A DNA stretch of 64,000 nt from VXNE01 sp965200505 (lineage in GTDB: Bacteria; Pseudomonadota; Gammaproteobacteria; Pseudomonadales; Azotimanducaceae), in the NCBI GenBank assembly GCA_965200505.1, contig OZ241343.1:992001-1056000 (forward strand), in the 5' to 3' direction. Shown one piece after another: positions 25,134 to 34,975 of the stretch (its first letter is position 1; every line of letters begins with the position of its first letter). The notes beneath the pieces are model-generated. The model was not told the origin of the DNA. It did not search any database and saw only the letters and a program-made list of their open reading frames with translations. The position numbers were made by a program, and so were the translations under genes.

Positions 25134-28100
25134 ATGTCGATCGAACCCGAGGAAATACGCGCCATTCGCAAGCGCCTCGGCCTCTCCCAAGCGGAAGCCG
25201 GCGAGTTGCTGGGTGGCGGCCCGCGGGCGTTCACGAAGTACGAGACAGGCGCAGTCAAGCCCGCTGCCGCCGTCGTAACGCTGCTGCGCCTGCTTGAGCG
25301 GGACCCGACCATGATCGAGCAACTGAGTGCCCTTAAGTCGCTTCCGATCAAACCATCACCTGCATCGCCCTCGCCGTTTCACATCGACGGCGAGCATGTG
25401 GCGCACTTCAACCCACGACTATTCCCTGAGTTGCTACGGCGGCTACTACACGCCGAAGCGGACACCCACGGCCTGCCCACTGATGGCATCCATGTGTCCA
25501 GCAACATCACGGCACCTGATGGCGGCGAGGACGGGCGCATCGAGTGGCAGGAAGGCCCGGATCGTACGCCTTCTTTGCCCTGCCGGCTCACCCAATTCCA
25601 GTTGAAGGCAGGCCCAGTCACTCCGTCGCAAGCGGGCCGAGATGTCTTGCGGAACGGGCAAGTCCAACCGATGGTGCGCAAGGTGCTGGATGCTGGCGGC
25701 CACTACAGAATGTTGTGCGCCCACCCCTACACCCGGAAGACCATCGAGAGCCGTATGCAGCGAATTCGCAACTCCATTCGTGACGCTGGCATTGCTGTGA
25801 AAGACGGTCAAGTCACGTTCTGGGACGCGGATCAGATTGCCGCTTGGGCGAATCAGCACCCCGCTGTCGCGATCTGGGCGAAGGAGCAGACACAGCCCGG
25901 CATGGTCGGGCCGTTCCGTTCTTGGACGCAATGGGCAGGCGATCACGACAACTCGCCTTGGGTGGAAGACGAGCGCCTGCCGCCATTGCAGGGCCGTGTG
26001 CGCGAATTGGCCGCGACGCCGCAGAGCGTTTTGCGCCTGGTGGGGTTGAGCGGCATCGGCAAGTCTCGGCTGACGCTCGAAGCGCTAGGCCATGTGGGCG
26101 ATGGCTCGGCCGTTAGCGACTTGGTGATGTATGCGGACGAGTCCGAAGCCAATACTCCAGAAATTCTTCGGGTCGTTGAAGCCCTAGCCAACACCGGCTC
26201 ACGCGCTGTCGTGGTCGTCAATCGATGCAGTCCGAAGACGCATCGGACCCTTGCCGGGACAATAGCCCGCACCAGCAGCAGGCTCTCGTTGCTCACCCTC
26301 GACGACGAAGTCCCGGCTACGGTGCTTGACGAAACGACCGTCAAGGTCGAGAAGGCACCGCCCGCCATCGTCAAGGCCATCATCGACCAAACGTTGCCGA
26401 ACTTGCCATCCGACGATGGCCGCCGGCTAGCGCATTTCTCAGAAGGATTTCCTCGGATCGCCACTGATGTCGCCAAAGCATGGCAGTCCTCAAAGCCAAT
26501 CGCACACGCCGAAGACGACGACATCGTCGATGCCTTCGTTCTGGGTCGAGAACCCGGGGACTCTGCACCCGTCGTCAGAAGGTCGGCCACGCTCGTGGCG
26601 GCGTTCGGTGTGGTCGCTGTCGAGCCCGAAGGCGGCGACCTCGCGACAGTTGCTTCGTTTCGCCACGATCTGTCCCCAAAGGCTCTGCACATCGGCATCG
26701 GCAGGCTGGTCGAACGAGGCGTCATTCAGCGCAAGGGCCGAAAGCGAGTGCTTCAACCACGCCCCATCGCCATGCGGCTTGCTGAACGGCAGTGGCAGGA
26801 ATGGTCCAAGACTCAATGGGATCTCTTGCTGGCGAGCGACGGAAACCCCCATCTCGAAGGACTAAGGAAGACCGCCGCAAGAGTGCTGGCTCGGCTAAAC
26901 ACGACGGGCACCGCCCTTAGCGTGGTCCGCCATCTTTGCCGGCCCGGCGGCCCACCCATTCCCTGGGACGTGTTGCCAGCCCTCGCGGAGGTGGCACCAG
27001 CCGTCGTGCTGCCGAGGCTCGAGGACGCCCTGAAGAAGACCGCAAACTTATCCGCATTGGTCGAAGATCCACGGCGACATGTCGTGTCCGCATTGGAACG
27101 GATCGTCTTCCACGCGAACACCTTCAGCCAAGCCGCCCGGCTCTTACTGCGCCTCGCAGCTGCGGAGACCGAGATGTACGCCAATAACGCCACTGGTGTG
27201 TTCATCGGCCTCTTTCAGATTCGCTTAGGCAACACAGCCGCTGACGACAATGCTCGCCTAAACTTTCTCGCCGACACGATAGATGCGGCCGACAATACTG
27301 AACGCGAGATAGTGGTTGAAGCCTTGGCGCATAGCTTGACGCCTTTAGCATGGCGGATGGTCGGTGCGGAGATTCAAGGCACCAAACCGGCTCTATCGTC
27401 GTGGTTTCCACCTACGAGGGACACCGAGCGGGCGTATGTGATCCGCTGCCTCTCTTTCCTTGCTAGCATTGCCGCCAAAGAGGACTCCAGTTGGCCAACC
27501 GACGAGGCTCGATCAGCTCTGGGACAAAGACTCCGTTCGTGGGTGGGTCCAGACTATATGGATTCTCTGGAAAATGCGGTCCGCAAAGTCTCCTCCACTA
27601 TCGGAGTTTGGCCAGAGGCAGTAGAGAGCTTAAGCCACGTCCTAAAGTACGACGCTGGCTCTCATGGCCCGGAGATCATCAGACGTACAGAAGCGCTGCT
27701 CCGGTACCTGCGTCCAAAGAACCTCCAAGACTCCGTTCATTTCCTCGTGACAGCCATGCCATGGGATTACCCTGCCGAGAAAGACATGGACGTTGGCGAA
27801 CGTGGCAGAGTACAGGAAGCTGCTCTTCGACGTCTTGCGCAGGATCTTGCCCAGGAGCCTCAGATTCTAGAAGCCGCCTTGCCACAGCTCAGCAGAGGCG
27901 AACAGAGGAGAGCGTTCCTCTTCGGCAACGTGCTTGGCGAGCTATCGGATCAGTTCAAGCCGTATGTCTGGCGTAGACGGATCACTCAAGCCATTCTGGA
28001 TGCGCCGGTCATGGAGCGCAACTTCGACTTGCTAAGTGGCTATCTGGTCGGCGTTTCACAGAAATACCCAAGGCTAGCATTGCCGCTGAAGAGAAGATTG

Positions 28101-29114
28101 ACACGATCCTCGACGCTTGCACCGGTATTCCCCCGGATTTCCGGCTGCCTAGGCGTGAAGACGCCAGACATCAAACTCGCTATGGAGGTCCTAACGAACG
28201 GACTTCTACCCCCTGCCTTGTTGGCGTACTGGTCGTTTGGCGGCGGGTTGACACAGCTCCGGCCATCAGAAGTAACACCGCTTTTCGAAGCGCTGCTAGC
28301 GCTCCGGGGCGACGAAGCCTTGAGAGTGACTCTTCGCCTAGTCCATGCCTACTGTTACGCTAATCTAGACGAACTCGATGGCCTACGCCCACAAATCCGC
28401 AAGTGCGTGTCCAGGTTCGCCCGAGCAGGACATTGGCCCGCCGAGACCATGGCTTCATACCACCTTGAACAGTTGGCGGAGGCGGTGCTAGCGAAAGGCC
28501 GGGAGGATGCCGACGCCCGTGCTGTCGCGCTCGACTTGGCATCGATCATGATGGGTAGCTCGCGCATCGTTGCCGTGGACTTCCCGAGTTCGGTCACCGG
28601 TAAGCTACTGTCCGACTTCCCAGAGGTGGTTTGGCCGCTCATCGGTGCCGCGATCGTTGCTGATCGAGAAACGGCGTGGGGCATGGCGACAACGCTAGGT
28701 ATGCCTTTTCGCCAAGATCACGAACCACCCATCCTCAGCCTGCCCGTAGAGACGTTGCTTTCCTGGTGCCGTGCCCATCCGGAAACGGCACCGGCATTCG
28801 CTGTTCGCGTCTTGCCTGTGTTGGCAAACCAAGGCGATGAACTGACGCTCCATCCGACGACGAGCAGGCTCATCGACGAGTTCGGCGACCGTAGGGACGT
28901 GTTGGCGGGGATCGGGAGCAATATCGGTACTTTCACTTGGGTGGGATCTACGACGACGTACTACCAGCAGTATCTTGGACCACTTGGCGCGTTGGCCGAC
29001 CACAGGATTGCCGCTGTGCGCCGCTGGGCTGCCGAACGGGCTCGTCAACTGGAGGCAGACATCGAACGTGCCCGCGACTACGAGGCGGAATTGGATGCGG
29101 AATGGGCAATTTGA
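25134..29114 (+). CDS. MqsA-type HTH / Mrr-like nuclease / STAND NTPase fusion, candidate defence protein
   Basis: A 1326-residue multidomain protein. Residues about 6-60 are an MqsA/YgiT-type helix-turn-helix (LGLSQAEAGELLGGGP, then KYETG). Residues about 120-200 carry an Mrr-like nuclease signature: PDGGEDGRI (Asp133) followed by QFQLKAG (Gln156-x-Lys158). A P-loop GLSGIGKS (304-311) is followed by a hydrophobic VVVVN strand at the Walker B position, lacking the usual Asp. The remaining 900 residues look like helical repeats, the usual sensor of STAND proteins. Nuclease-STAND-repeat order is that of Avs-type anti-phage proteins; the added antitoxin-like HTH is unusual. The 3' two thirds use more AT-rich codons (CTA, AGA, ATA) than neighbours, a sign of transfer. 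Start chosen at the HTH boundary; 24936 is possible. Confidence 0.72.
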   Translation: MSIEPEEIRAIRKRLGLSQAEAGELLGGGPRAFTKYETGAVKPAAAVVTLLRLLERDPTMIEQLSALKSLPIKPSPASPSPFHIDGEHVAHFNPRLFPELLRRLLHAEADTHGLPTDGIHVSSNITAPDGGEDGRIEWQEGPDRTPSLPCRLTQFQLKAGPVTPSQAGRDVLRNGQVQPMVRKVLDAGGHYRMLCAHPYTRKTIESRMQRIRNSIRDAGIAVKDGQVTFWDADQIAAWANQHPAVAIWAKEQTQPGMVGPFRSWTQWAGDHDNSPWVEDERLPPLQGRVRELAATPQSVLRLVGLSGIGKSRLTLEALGHVGDGSAVSDLVMYADESEANTPEILRVVEALANTGSRAVVVVNRCSPKTHRTLAGTIARTSSRLSLLTLDDEVPATVLDETTVKVEKAPPAIVKAIIDQTLPNLPSDDGRRLAHFSEGFPRIATDVAKAWQSSKPIAHAEDDDIVDAFVLGREPGDSAPVVRRSATLVAAFGVVAVEPEGGDLATVASFRHDLSPKALHIGIGRLVERGVIQRKGRKRVLQPRPIAMRLAERQWQEWSKTQWDLLLASDGNPHLEGLRKTAARVLARLNTTGTALSVVRHLCRPGGPPIPWDVLPALAEVAPAVVLPRLEDALKKTANLSALVEDPRRHVVSALERIVFHANTFSQAARLLLRLAAAETEMYANNATGVFIGLFQIRLGNTAADDNARLNFLADTIDAADNTEREIVVEALAHSLTPLAWRMVGAEIQGTKPALSSWFPPTRDTERAYVIRCLSFLASIAAKEDSSWPTDEARSALGQRLRSWVGPDYMDSLENAVRKVSSTIGVWPEAVESLSHVLKYDAGSHGPEIIRRTEALLRYLRPKNLQDSVHFLVTAMPWDYPAEKDMDVGERGRVQEAALRRLAQDLAQEPQILEAALPQLSRGEQRRAFLFGNVLGELSDQFKPYVWRRRITQAILDAPVMERNFDLLSGYLVGVSQKYPRLALPLKRRLTRSSTLAPVFPRISGCLGVKTPDIKLAMEVLTNGLLPPALLAYWSFGGGLTQLRPSEVTPLFEALLALRGDEALRVTLRLVHAYCYANLDELDGLRPQIRKCVSRFARAGHWPAETMASYHLEQLAEAVLAKGREDADARAVALDLASIMMGSSRIVAVDFPSSVTGKLLSDFPEVVWPLIGAAIVADRETAWGMATTLGMPFRQDHEPPILSLPVETLLSWCRAHPETAPAFAVRVLPVLANQGDELTLHPTTSRLIDEFGDRRDVLAGIGSNIGTFTWVGSTTTYYQQYLGPLGALADHRIAAVRRWAAERARQLEADIERARDYEAELDAEWAI

Positions 29115-29354
29115 AAATTTCTCCATGACGGCAACAGGGCCGCCGTCATGGAAGGCAGAAGAACCCCATCGCCCATCTCCTTGGCCCCCAATACACTCCA
29201 TCGTCCCCGCCGCGCCGCTGTTCGCAGCCTAACCAAATGGCTTTTACCGTGCCCGGTCACGATGTGCGCCGTATGGGTGCCAGGTGGGCTGGTGGGCTTG
29301 ACCTCGCTGATCGGGGGCCATAGGCTCGTCACCTCGGACAATGGAGATTGAACG

Positions 29355-30218
29355 ATGAAGCGCACCATCATGCTCACGGCCGTCGCCTTCGCGTGTCACG
29401 CAGCCGCCCAGACTACCACCATGCAGGTACCGCAAGGCAGCGGCGTGTTTCCCACGATTGGCCAAGTTGAGTGCCTAGAAGAATCGGGAAGTGGCAGGTA
29501 CTGCGCCGCCACCTACGAATGTGGCAATGGTTCAAGCGGCGAGCTTTGGGGCGACATGGCAAACCACAACGGCCGGCGAGCTATCGGGGCGGATTCCCCA
29601 GTGGCAAACCAACTTGATTGCGTTGTCTCCGTTGACGGCAAGGCTACCGTCCGATGGTTCCATGGCTACAGGCCCACCGGGCGCGATGGCGGGCTTGTGG
29701 GCTTATCCTCCGTGGATTCGCCGGAACCACCGACAATTAGGCGCGACGTTAGGGTGATCGGGGGCGATGAGTTATGGTTGCCTTGGTTCATTCGCACTCG
29801 AAACATTGGCGACGTTTACGCGACGATGCGTGAAGAACGGTGCGGACATATTAAGGAAGGCACAGACCAATTGGATGACTGCCTTTCAAGTACGCTGGCG
29901 TGGGAGTTGCGCGAAGTGGGGCGCCACTTTCATTGGGCACTCACGCCTCTTACGATTTGCGCGACGGAGTTGGCGGAGTCATATCGAGAGGCCAATTTCG
30001 ACCCCGATTATCCCTATCACCCGGTTGGCATACTCATCAATCGGAGTTCTGGTTTCTCAGCTCATTCTGTTCGGGATGCGATGGAAATAGTCGCCCGCCA
30101 CAACCATGACGATTTTGTGCCTAACTTCCCACCAAATGTCCTGGACAAATACAGAGAGTGCCGAGAGCTGTTTCAAGCAGAGTTGATGGATTACGGCCTT
30201 GCAGACACCGAAGGATGA
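29355..30218 (+). CDS. Secreted hypothetical protein
   Basis: A 287-residue protein with a clear signal peptide (MKRTIMLTAVAFACHAAAQ) and several cysteines in the mature part (VECLEESGSGRYCAATYEC, then single Cys farther on), consistent with disulfides in the periplasm. I recognise no domain. It follows the STAND gene after 240 bases on the same strand, has more AT-rich codons than metabolic neighbours, and probably belongs to the accessory block. Confidence 0.6.
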   Translation: MKRTIMLTAVAFACHAAAQTTTMQVPQGSGVFPTIGQVECLEESGSGRYCAATYECGNGSSGELWGDMANHNGRRAIGADSPVANQLDCVVSVDGKATVRWFHGYRPTGRDGGLVGLSSVDSPEPPTIRRDVRVIGGDELWLPWFIRTRNIGDVYATMREERCGHIKEGTDQLDDCLSSTLAWELREVGRHFHWALTPLTICATELAESYREANFDPDYPYHPVGILINRSSGFSAHSVRDAMEIVARHNHDDFVPNFPPNVLDKYRECRELFQAELMDYGLADTEG

Positions 30219-30538
30219 CCTAACCTTGCCGCACTGCGACAATCTCAAGTCTCGTTTTCTGCGAGATTGGGTGGCCAGCGCCTTCGGCTCGCTTCGGCAG
30301 CAGCAGCGTGATCGACGCTTTCCGCTCACGGCATCCCGTGCCGCGGCCGTCAGCCACTCCGGCATCACGTTCACGCCTTCCGCGATTTCCCGCCGCCGAG
30401 GCGCCTCCGGGTCGCCCGTGCCGTCCACACACAGCTTGATAACTCCGCACACTCCGTCGACGCCCAGATGGCGACATGAACGGTCGCATGCAATCATGTA
30501 TATGCTTGCCGCGGGTCGAGAACGAACGGGGAGTGCCC
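30219..30538. other. Non-coding stretch with a small inverted repeat
   Basis: This 320-base gap shows no convincing gene. Short overlapping frames on the minus strand start near 30497 and 30558, but none has a ribosome binding site or family resemblance. It contains a 7-base inverted repeat (30240-30246 with 30263-30269) around a TTTTCT loop, which could end the transcript of the secreted protein although no T tract follows. Confidence 0.4.
30240..30269 (+). repeat. Inverted repeat after the secreted-protein gene
   Basis: CAATCTC and GAGATTG pair perfectly as 7-base arms about 22 bases after the stop codon at 30218. It may be a weak terminator or part of a repeated intergenic element. Confidence 0.35.
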
Positions 30539-31591
30539 ATGAGCGATGTCGAAATCACCCCGGTGCGCGAGGCGCATCGCTTTAATGAGGACGCGCTGCA
30601 TCGCTACTTGAGCGATGGCGTCGCGGGGTACGCCGGGCCGCTGCGGGTGCGGCAGTTTGAGGGTGGGCAGAGCAATCCGACGTTCCTGCTCGAAGCGGCG
30701 AGCGGCAGCTATGTGATGCGCAAGCAGCCGCCTGGGGCGCTGTTGCCGTCCGCGCATCAGGTGGATCGGGAGTATCGCGTGATGGACGCGCTGGGGCCCA
30801 CGGGGGTGCCGGTGCCGCGGATGCATGCGCTGTGCGAAGACCCGGCCGTCATCGGCACCAAGTTCTATGTGATGGAGCACGTCGAAGGGCGGCTCGTCAC
30901 CGATACGCTGATGCCCGGCTTCAGCCCCGCCGAGCGGCGGGCGGTGTACATGGACATGGTGGCCATCTTGGCGCGGCTGCACGCAGTGGAGCCGGCGGCG
31001 GTGGGCCTTGCGGACTTCGGTCGCCCCGGCAACTACTTCGCCCGCCAAGTGAGCCGCTGGACGAAGCAGTACATCGCTTCCGAGACGGAGACCATCGAGG
31101 CGATGAACAACCTCATCGAGTGGTTGCCGCGCAACTTGCCGGCGGATGTGCCGCCGGTGGTCGTGCATGGCGATTACCGGCTCGGCAACCTGCTCCTGCA
31201 TCCGGAGGAACCACGGGTGGTCGCGATCTTGGATTGGGAGCTCTCCACCTTGGGCGACGGCTTGGCGGACTTAGGCTATTGGCTGCAGGAGCGCCACGGC
31301 GACCCGGCCGACAAGGCCGGCCTGCCCGGCGCGGACTGGGCGGCGCTAGGCATCCCCACGGAAGCCGAGGTGCTCGAAGCGTATTGCGCCGCGCGGGGTT
31401 TGGGCGAAGTGGAGGACTGGAACTTCTACATCGCCTACAACATGTTCCGGTCGGCGGGCATCGTGCAGGGCGTGTACAAGCGCGGCCTCGACGGCAACGC
31501 CAGTTCGGCCAAGGCCCTTGAACACGCCGGCGTCGCGCGACGCCGCGCCGAGCAGGGCTGGGCGCTGGTGGAGGCGATGTCGCGGGGCTGA
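30539..31591 (+). CDS. APH-family phosphotransferase (ACAD10/11-like)
   Basis: A 350-residue protein kinase-like fold enzyme. It has RKQPPG (Lys near 62), the catalytic loop HGDYRLGN (210-217) and the metal-binding DWE (232-234). This subfamily resembles the kinase domain of ACAD10/11, which phosphorylates 4-hydroxyacyl-CoA, more than aminoglycoside kinases. The neighbouring LLM, CoA-transferase and CoA-ligase genes fit acyl-CoA metabolism. GGGGAG precedes the ATG at 30539; an upstream in-frame start at 30476 lacks support. Confidence 0.85.
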   Translation: MSDVEITPVREAHRFNEDALHRYLSDGVAGYAGPLRVRQFEGGQSNPTFLLEAASGSYVMRKQPPGALLPSAHQVDREYRVMDALGPTGVPVPRMHALCEDPAVIGTKFYVMEHVEGRLVTDTLMPGFSPAERRAVYMDMVAILARLHAVEPAAVGLADFGRPGNYFARQVSRWTKQYIASETETIEAMNNLIEWLPRNLPADVPPVVVHGDYRLGNLLLHPEEPRVVAILDWELSTLGDGLADLGYWLQERHGDPADKAGLPGADWAALGIPTEAEVLEAYCAARGLGEVEDWNFYIAYNMFRSAGIVQGVYKRGLDGNASSAKALEHAGVARRRAEQGWALVEAMSRG

Positions 31592-31714
31592 CGAGTTCGC
31601 CCGCAGCCCACCGCCGCCAGCGCGGTGTAGCTGAACGAAACGGATGCCGAGCGAGTCACCCCCACGCGCACGGCTGTATGGCGGCGGGGGCTGACGTGGC
31701 TGACGCCAACGGCG

Positions 31715-32749
<1,035 letters not shown>

Positions 32750-32784
32750 GCACTACCTCCTGTGCCAGTTCGCCGGCGTCGGCC

Positions 32785-33045
32785 TCATGCCTTGGCGGGC
32801 GCGTGTGAACGCAAATGGTCGATGATGTCCGCGGATTCGTACAGCCAGCGTTCCTCGCCGGATGCCTCGATCTTGAGGCAGGGCACGGTGGCGCGGCCGC
32901 CACCGGCGACGAGCTCGCGCCGGGCGCCGGCATCGCGCATCGTGTCGCGCATCGGAATGTCGAGGCCAGCCTCGGCCAAGAACGCCTGCACCCGCCGGCA
33001 GAAGGGGCACCAATCGTCCTTGTAGAGGGTGTATCGCTCGGCCAT
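32785..33045 (-). CDS. Glutaredoxin-like protein
   Basis: An 86-residue thioredoxin-fold protein with the redox motif WCPFC close to the N-terminus (YTLYKDDWCPFCRRVQAF), the cis-Pro segment ATVPCLKI and YESADIIDHL, typical of glutaredoxins and the GST N-terminal domain. It likely reduces disulfides with glutathione in the cytoplasm. The start could instead be the ATG at 33054. It is divergent from the DsbA-like gene 27 bases away, a redox pair. Confidence 0.8.
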   Translation of the reverse strand: MAERYTLYKDDWCPFCRRVQAFLAEAGLDIPMRDTMRDAGARRELVAGGGRATVPCLKIEASGEERWLYESADIIDHLRSHAPAKA

Positions 33046-33072
33046 GCGGATCATTGTGGCACAATCGACGGC

Positions 33073-33777
33073 ATGGCTGACAGGGCATCGCGCCGCAAGC
33101 GCCAAGCGCGTGTGCAAGCCATGCGCCGCGCCATCATCGGCGCCGTGGCGGTCTTCGTGGTGGTGTTGGGCGGCGTGGGCATCTACTACGGCGCCGGCAT
33201 CGGCGTGGGCGACGCCACCGAGGGCAGGCATTACCGCTTGATCGAGGGCGACCACGGCACGTCGGGCAGCGTGGAAGTGGTGGAGTACTTCTCCTACGCC
33301 TGCGTCCATTGCTGGAACTTCGACCCGTTGGTTCAAGCCTTCGCTGACGGCCTGCCCGAAGGCGTGACGTTGCGCCGCGCCCATGTGCGGTACAACAGCG
33401 GCTTGGCGCTGTTGGCGCGGGCCCATGCGGCGCTCACGCTGCACGCCGCCGCGGCCGTGAACCACGAGCGCATCTTCCGCGCCATCCATGACCGCCAGCG
33501 CCAATTTCCGACCGCCGAAGCCATCGCGGACTACGTGGATGGCCACGGCATCGACCGCGACGCCTTTCTCGCCCTGATGGATTCGCCGCGGGTGGTGCGC
33601 TTGGTGGCGGAAGACGACGGCGCGGCGCGAGCGGCCGGCGTGGTCGCCGTGCCGGCGCTGGTGGTTGCGGACAAGTACGTCGTGAACATGGACGTCGGGC
33701 GCAAACAGGCGTTGGCCATCGCGGACGAACTGGCGCGGCGCGAGCTGGCGGAGCGCGAAGGGCGCGGCGACGCTTGA
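33073..33777 (+). CDS. Membrane-anchored DsbA-like thiol-disulfide protein
   Basis: A 234-residue protein with a basic N-terminus, one membrane anchor (about 19-40) and a periplasmic DsbA-type domain with active site CVHC (77-80) and the cis-Pro segment VAVPALVV. DsbA usually has CPHC; the Val variant should change redox potential. It likely forms or exchanges disulfides in exported proteins. The FKBP lipoprotein gene, another folding factor, follows. Confidence 0.85.
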   Translation: MADRASRRKRQARVQAMRRAIIGAVAVFVVVLGGVGIYYGAGIGVGDATEGRHYRLIEGDHGTSGSVEVVEYFSYACVHCWNFDPLVQAFADGLPEGVTLRRAHVRYNSGLALLARAHAALTLHAAAAVNHERIFRAIHDRQRQFPTAEAIADYVDGHGIDRDAFLALMDSPRVVRLVAEDDGAARAAGVVAVPALVVADKYVVNMDVGRKQALAIADELARRELAEREGRGDA

Positions 33778-33815
33778 CACGCCACGCCGCTGCCGGCGTT
33801 CGGCGGCCATGCCCC

Positions 33816-33821
33816 TATAAT
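33816..33821 (+). promoter_or_regulatory. -10 box before the FKBP lipoprotein gene
   Basis: A perfect TATAAT lies 31 bases before the chosen ATG at 33852. No -35 box is visible at standard spacing; a TTGACA at 33774-33779 is too far away. Confidence 0.4.
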
Positions 33822-33851
33822 GGCCATGCACCACCCATGAGGATGCAGCAA

Positions 33852-34382
33852 ATGCCCCACCATCACGTTCGCCGCTTGGCCGGCGCCCTGCTCGCCGCCT
33901 TGGCGCTCACCGGCTGCCAAGAGGCCGCCGCGCCAGCCGCCGAAGCGCCCGAAACCGAACCGCCAGCCAGCGAAGCGCCTGATCCCGCAGAGGAGACCAC
34001 ACCGATGAACGGCACCGCCTTCCAAGCCGAGAATGCCCAGCGCGAGGGCGTGGTGACGCTGCCTTCCGGGTTGCAATACGAAGTGCTGGTTGAAGGCGAT
34101 GGGGCGAGCCCCGGCGCCACGGACCGTGTGGTGACGCACTACCACGGCACGTTGATCGACGGCACCGTGTTCGATAGCTCGGTGGAACGGGACCAGCCGG
34201 CCACGTTTCCGGTGAATGGCGTCATCGCCGGCTGGACGGAGGCGCTGCAGCTAATGCAGGTGGGCGACAAATGGCGGCTCGTCATTCCACCCGAGTTGGC
34301 TTATGGCGATCGCGGCGCGGGCGCCAAGATCGGCCCCGGCGCCACGCTGGTGTTCGAGGTGGAGCTCCTCGAGGTGAAGTAA
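33852..34382 (+). CDS. FKBP-type peptidyl-prolyl isomerase, lipoprotein
   Basis: A 176-residue isomerase. It begins with a lipoprotein signal ending in the lipobox LTGC, then an acidic Ala/Pro/Glu-rich linker, then an FKBP domain (VVTHYHGTLIDGTVFDSS, WTEALQLMQVGDKWRLVIPPELAYG, TLVFEVELLEV). It should help fold envelope proteins at the periplasmic face of a membrane. The start at 33852 has TGAGGA about 10 bases upstream; an in-frame ATG at 33837 is possible. Confidence 0.9.
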   Translation: MPHHHVRRLAGALLAALALTGCQEAAAPAAEAPETEPPASEAPDPAEETTPMNGTAFQAENAQREGVVTLPSGLQYEVLVEGDGASPGATDRVVTHYHGTLIDGTVFDSSVERDQPATFPVNGVIAGWTEALQLMQVGDKWRLVIPPELAYGDRGAGAKIGPGATLVFEVELLEVK

Positions 34383-34429
34383 CGCGGCCACGCCCGCCGG
34401 CGCCAAACCGCCGGCAAGCGAGACGTTGG

Positions 34430-34454
34430 GGTGCCGCCAAGGCGCGGCGGCACC
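34430..34454. terminator. Stem-loop between convergent genes
   Basis: A perfect 9-base stem (GGTGCCGCC with GGCGGCACC) around a 7-base loop sits between the convergent FKBP and SCP2-like genes. No T tract follows on either strand, so it is a possible bidirectional terminator or RNA-stabilising hairpin. Confidence 0.5.
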
Positions 34455-34460
34455 TCGATC

Positions 34461-34874
34461 TCAGGCGGTGATCACCGCCAGCCGATTGTGCAGCTCCGAG
34501 ATGTACGCCGGCAGTAGCGACATGTCGCCCTTGACGTCCCCCGCGCTCGTGTCCGGCGGGTTCTCCGCCATTTCCGCCAAGATTTCCGGCGTGTAAACGA
34601 GCCGCGCCCCGGGCAGCGCCGCCTCGTAGTCGCCACGTATCACGATGTCCGCGTCCGGGTTCTCGCCGGGCTCCACCTGCGCCGTCTTGCCGTCGATGGC
34701 GAAGTGCCAAGCGGCGACATCGCCACCGGCCAAGTGCCGCGGCGCATTGGTGAACGCCTCCGAAACGCTCACCACCTGGCCCGCTTCGCCGTGCTCGGCC
34801 GCCAGTTCCGTGAGCACTTGGCGGGCGGCATCGATCCAAGCCGCGCTCACAAACTCAACCTTCGCTTCGCTCAT
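34461..34874 (-). CDS. SCP2/sterol-carrier-like protein
   Basis: A 137-residue soluble protein with an SCP2-like layout: VWHFAIDGKTAQVEPG-type strand pairs (here AAWHFAIDGKTAQVEPGEN), then ADIVIRGDYEAALPG and a helical end. Such proteins bind acyl-CoA or sterol-like lipids. GGGGGAGG precedes the ATG at 34874. It is divergent from the CoA-transferase gene across about 100 bases, consistent with lipid or acyl-CoA metabolism. Confidence 0.65.
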   Translation of the reverse strand: MSEAKVEFVSAAWIDAARQVLTELAAEHGEAGQVVSVSEAFTNAPRHLAGGDVAAWHFAIDGKTAQVEPGENPDADIVIRGDYEAALPGARLVYTPEILAEMAENPPDTSAGDVKGDMSLLPAYISELHNRLAVITA

Positions 34875-34975
34875 CGTCCTCCCCCTAGAGTGGTCGGTGT
34901 GCCGGCCACGCCGTTTTGCAGTTCCCGCACGGTTGGCGATACTAGCCCACAACGCATGGCCAAGGGGGGATTCCA

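Noticed and set aside
30057..30497. Minus-strand frame of about 146 codons between 30057 and 30497
   Set aside because: It overlaps the end of the secreted protein, has no ribosome binding site and no recognisable domain.
33774..33779. TTGACA as -35 box for the FKBP gene
   Set aside because: It is 36 bases from the TATAAT at 33816, too far for a promoter.
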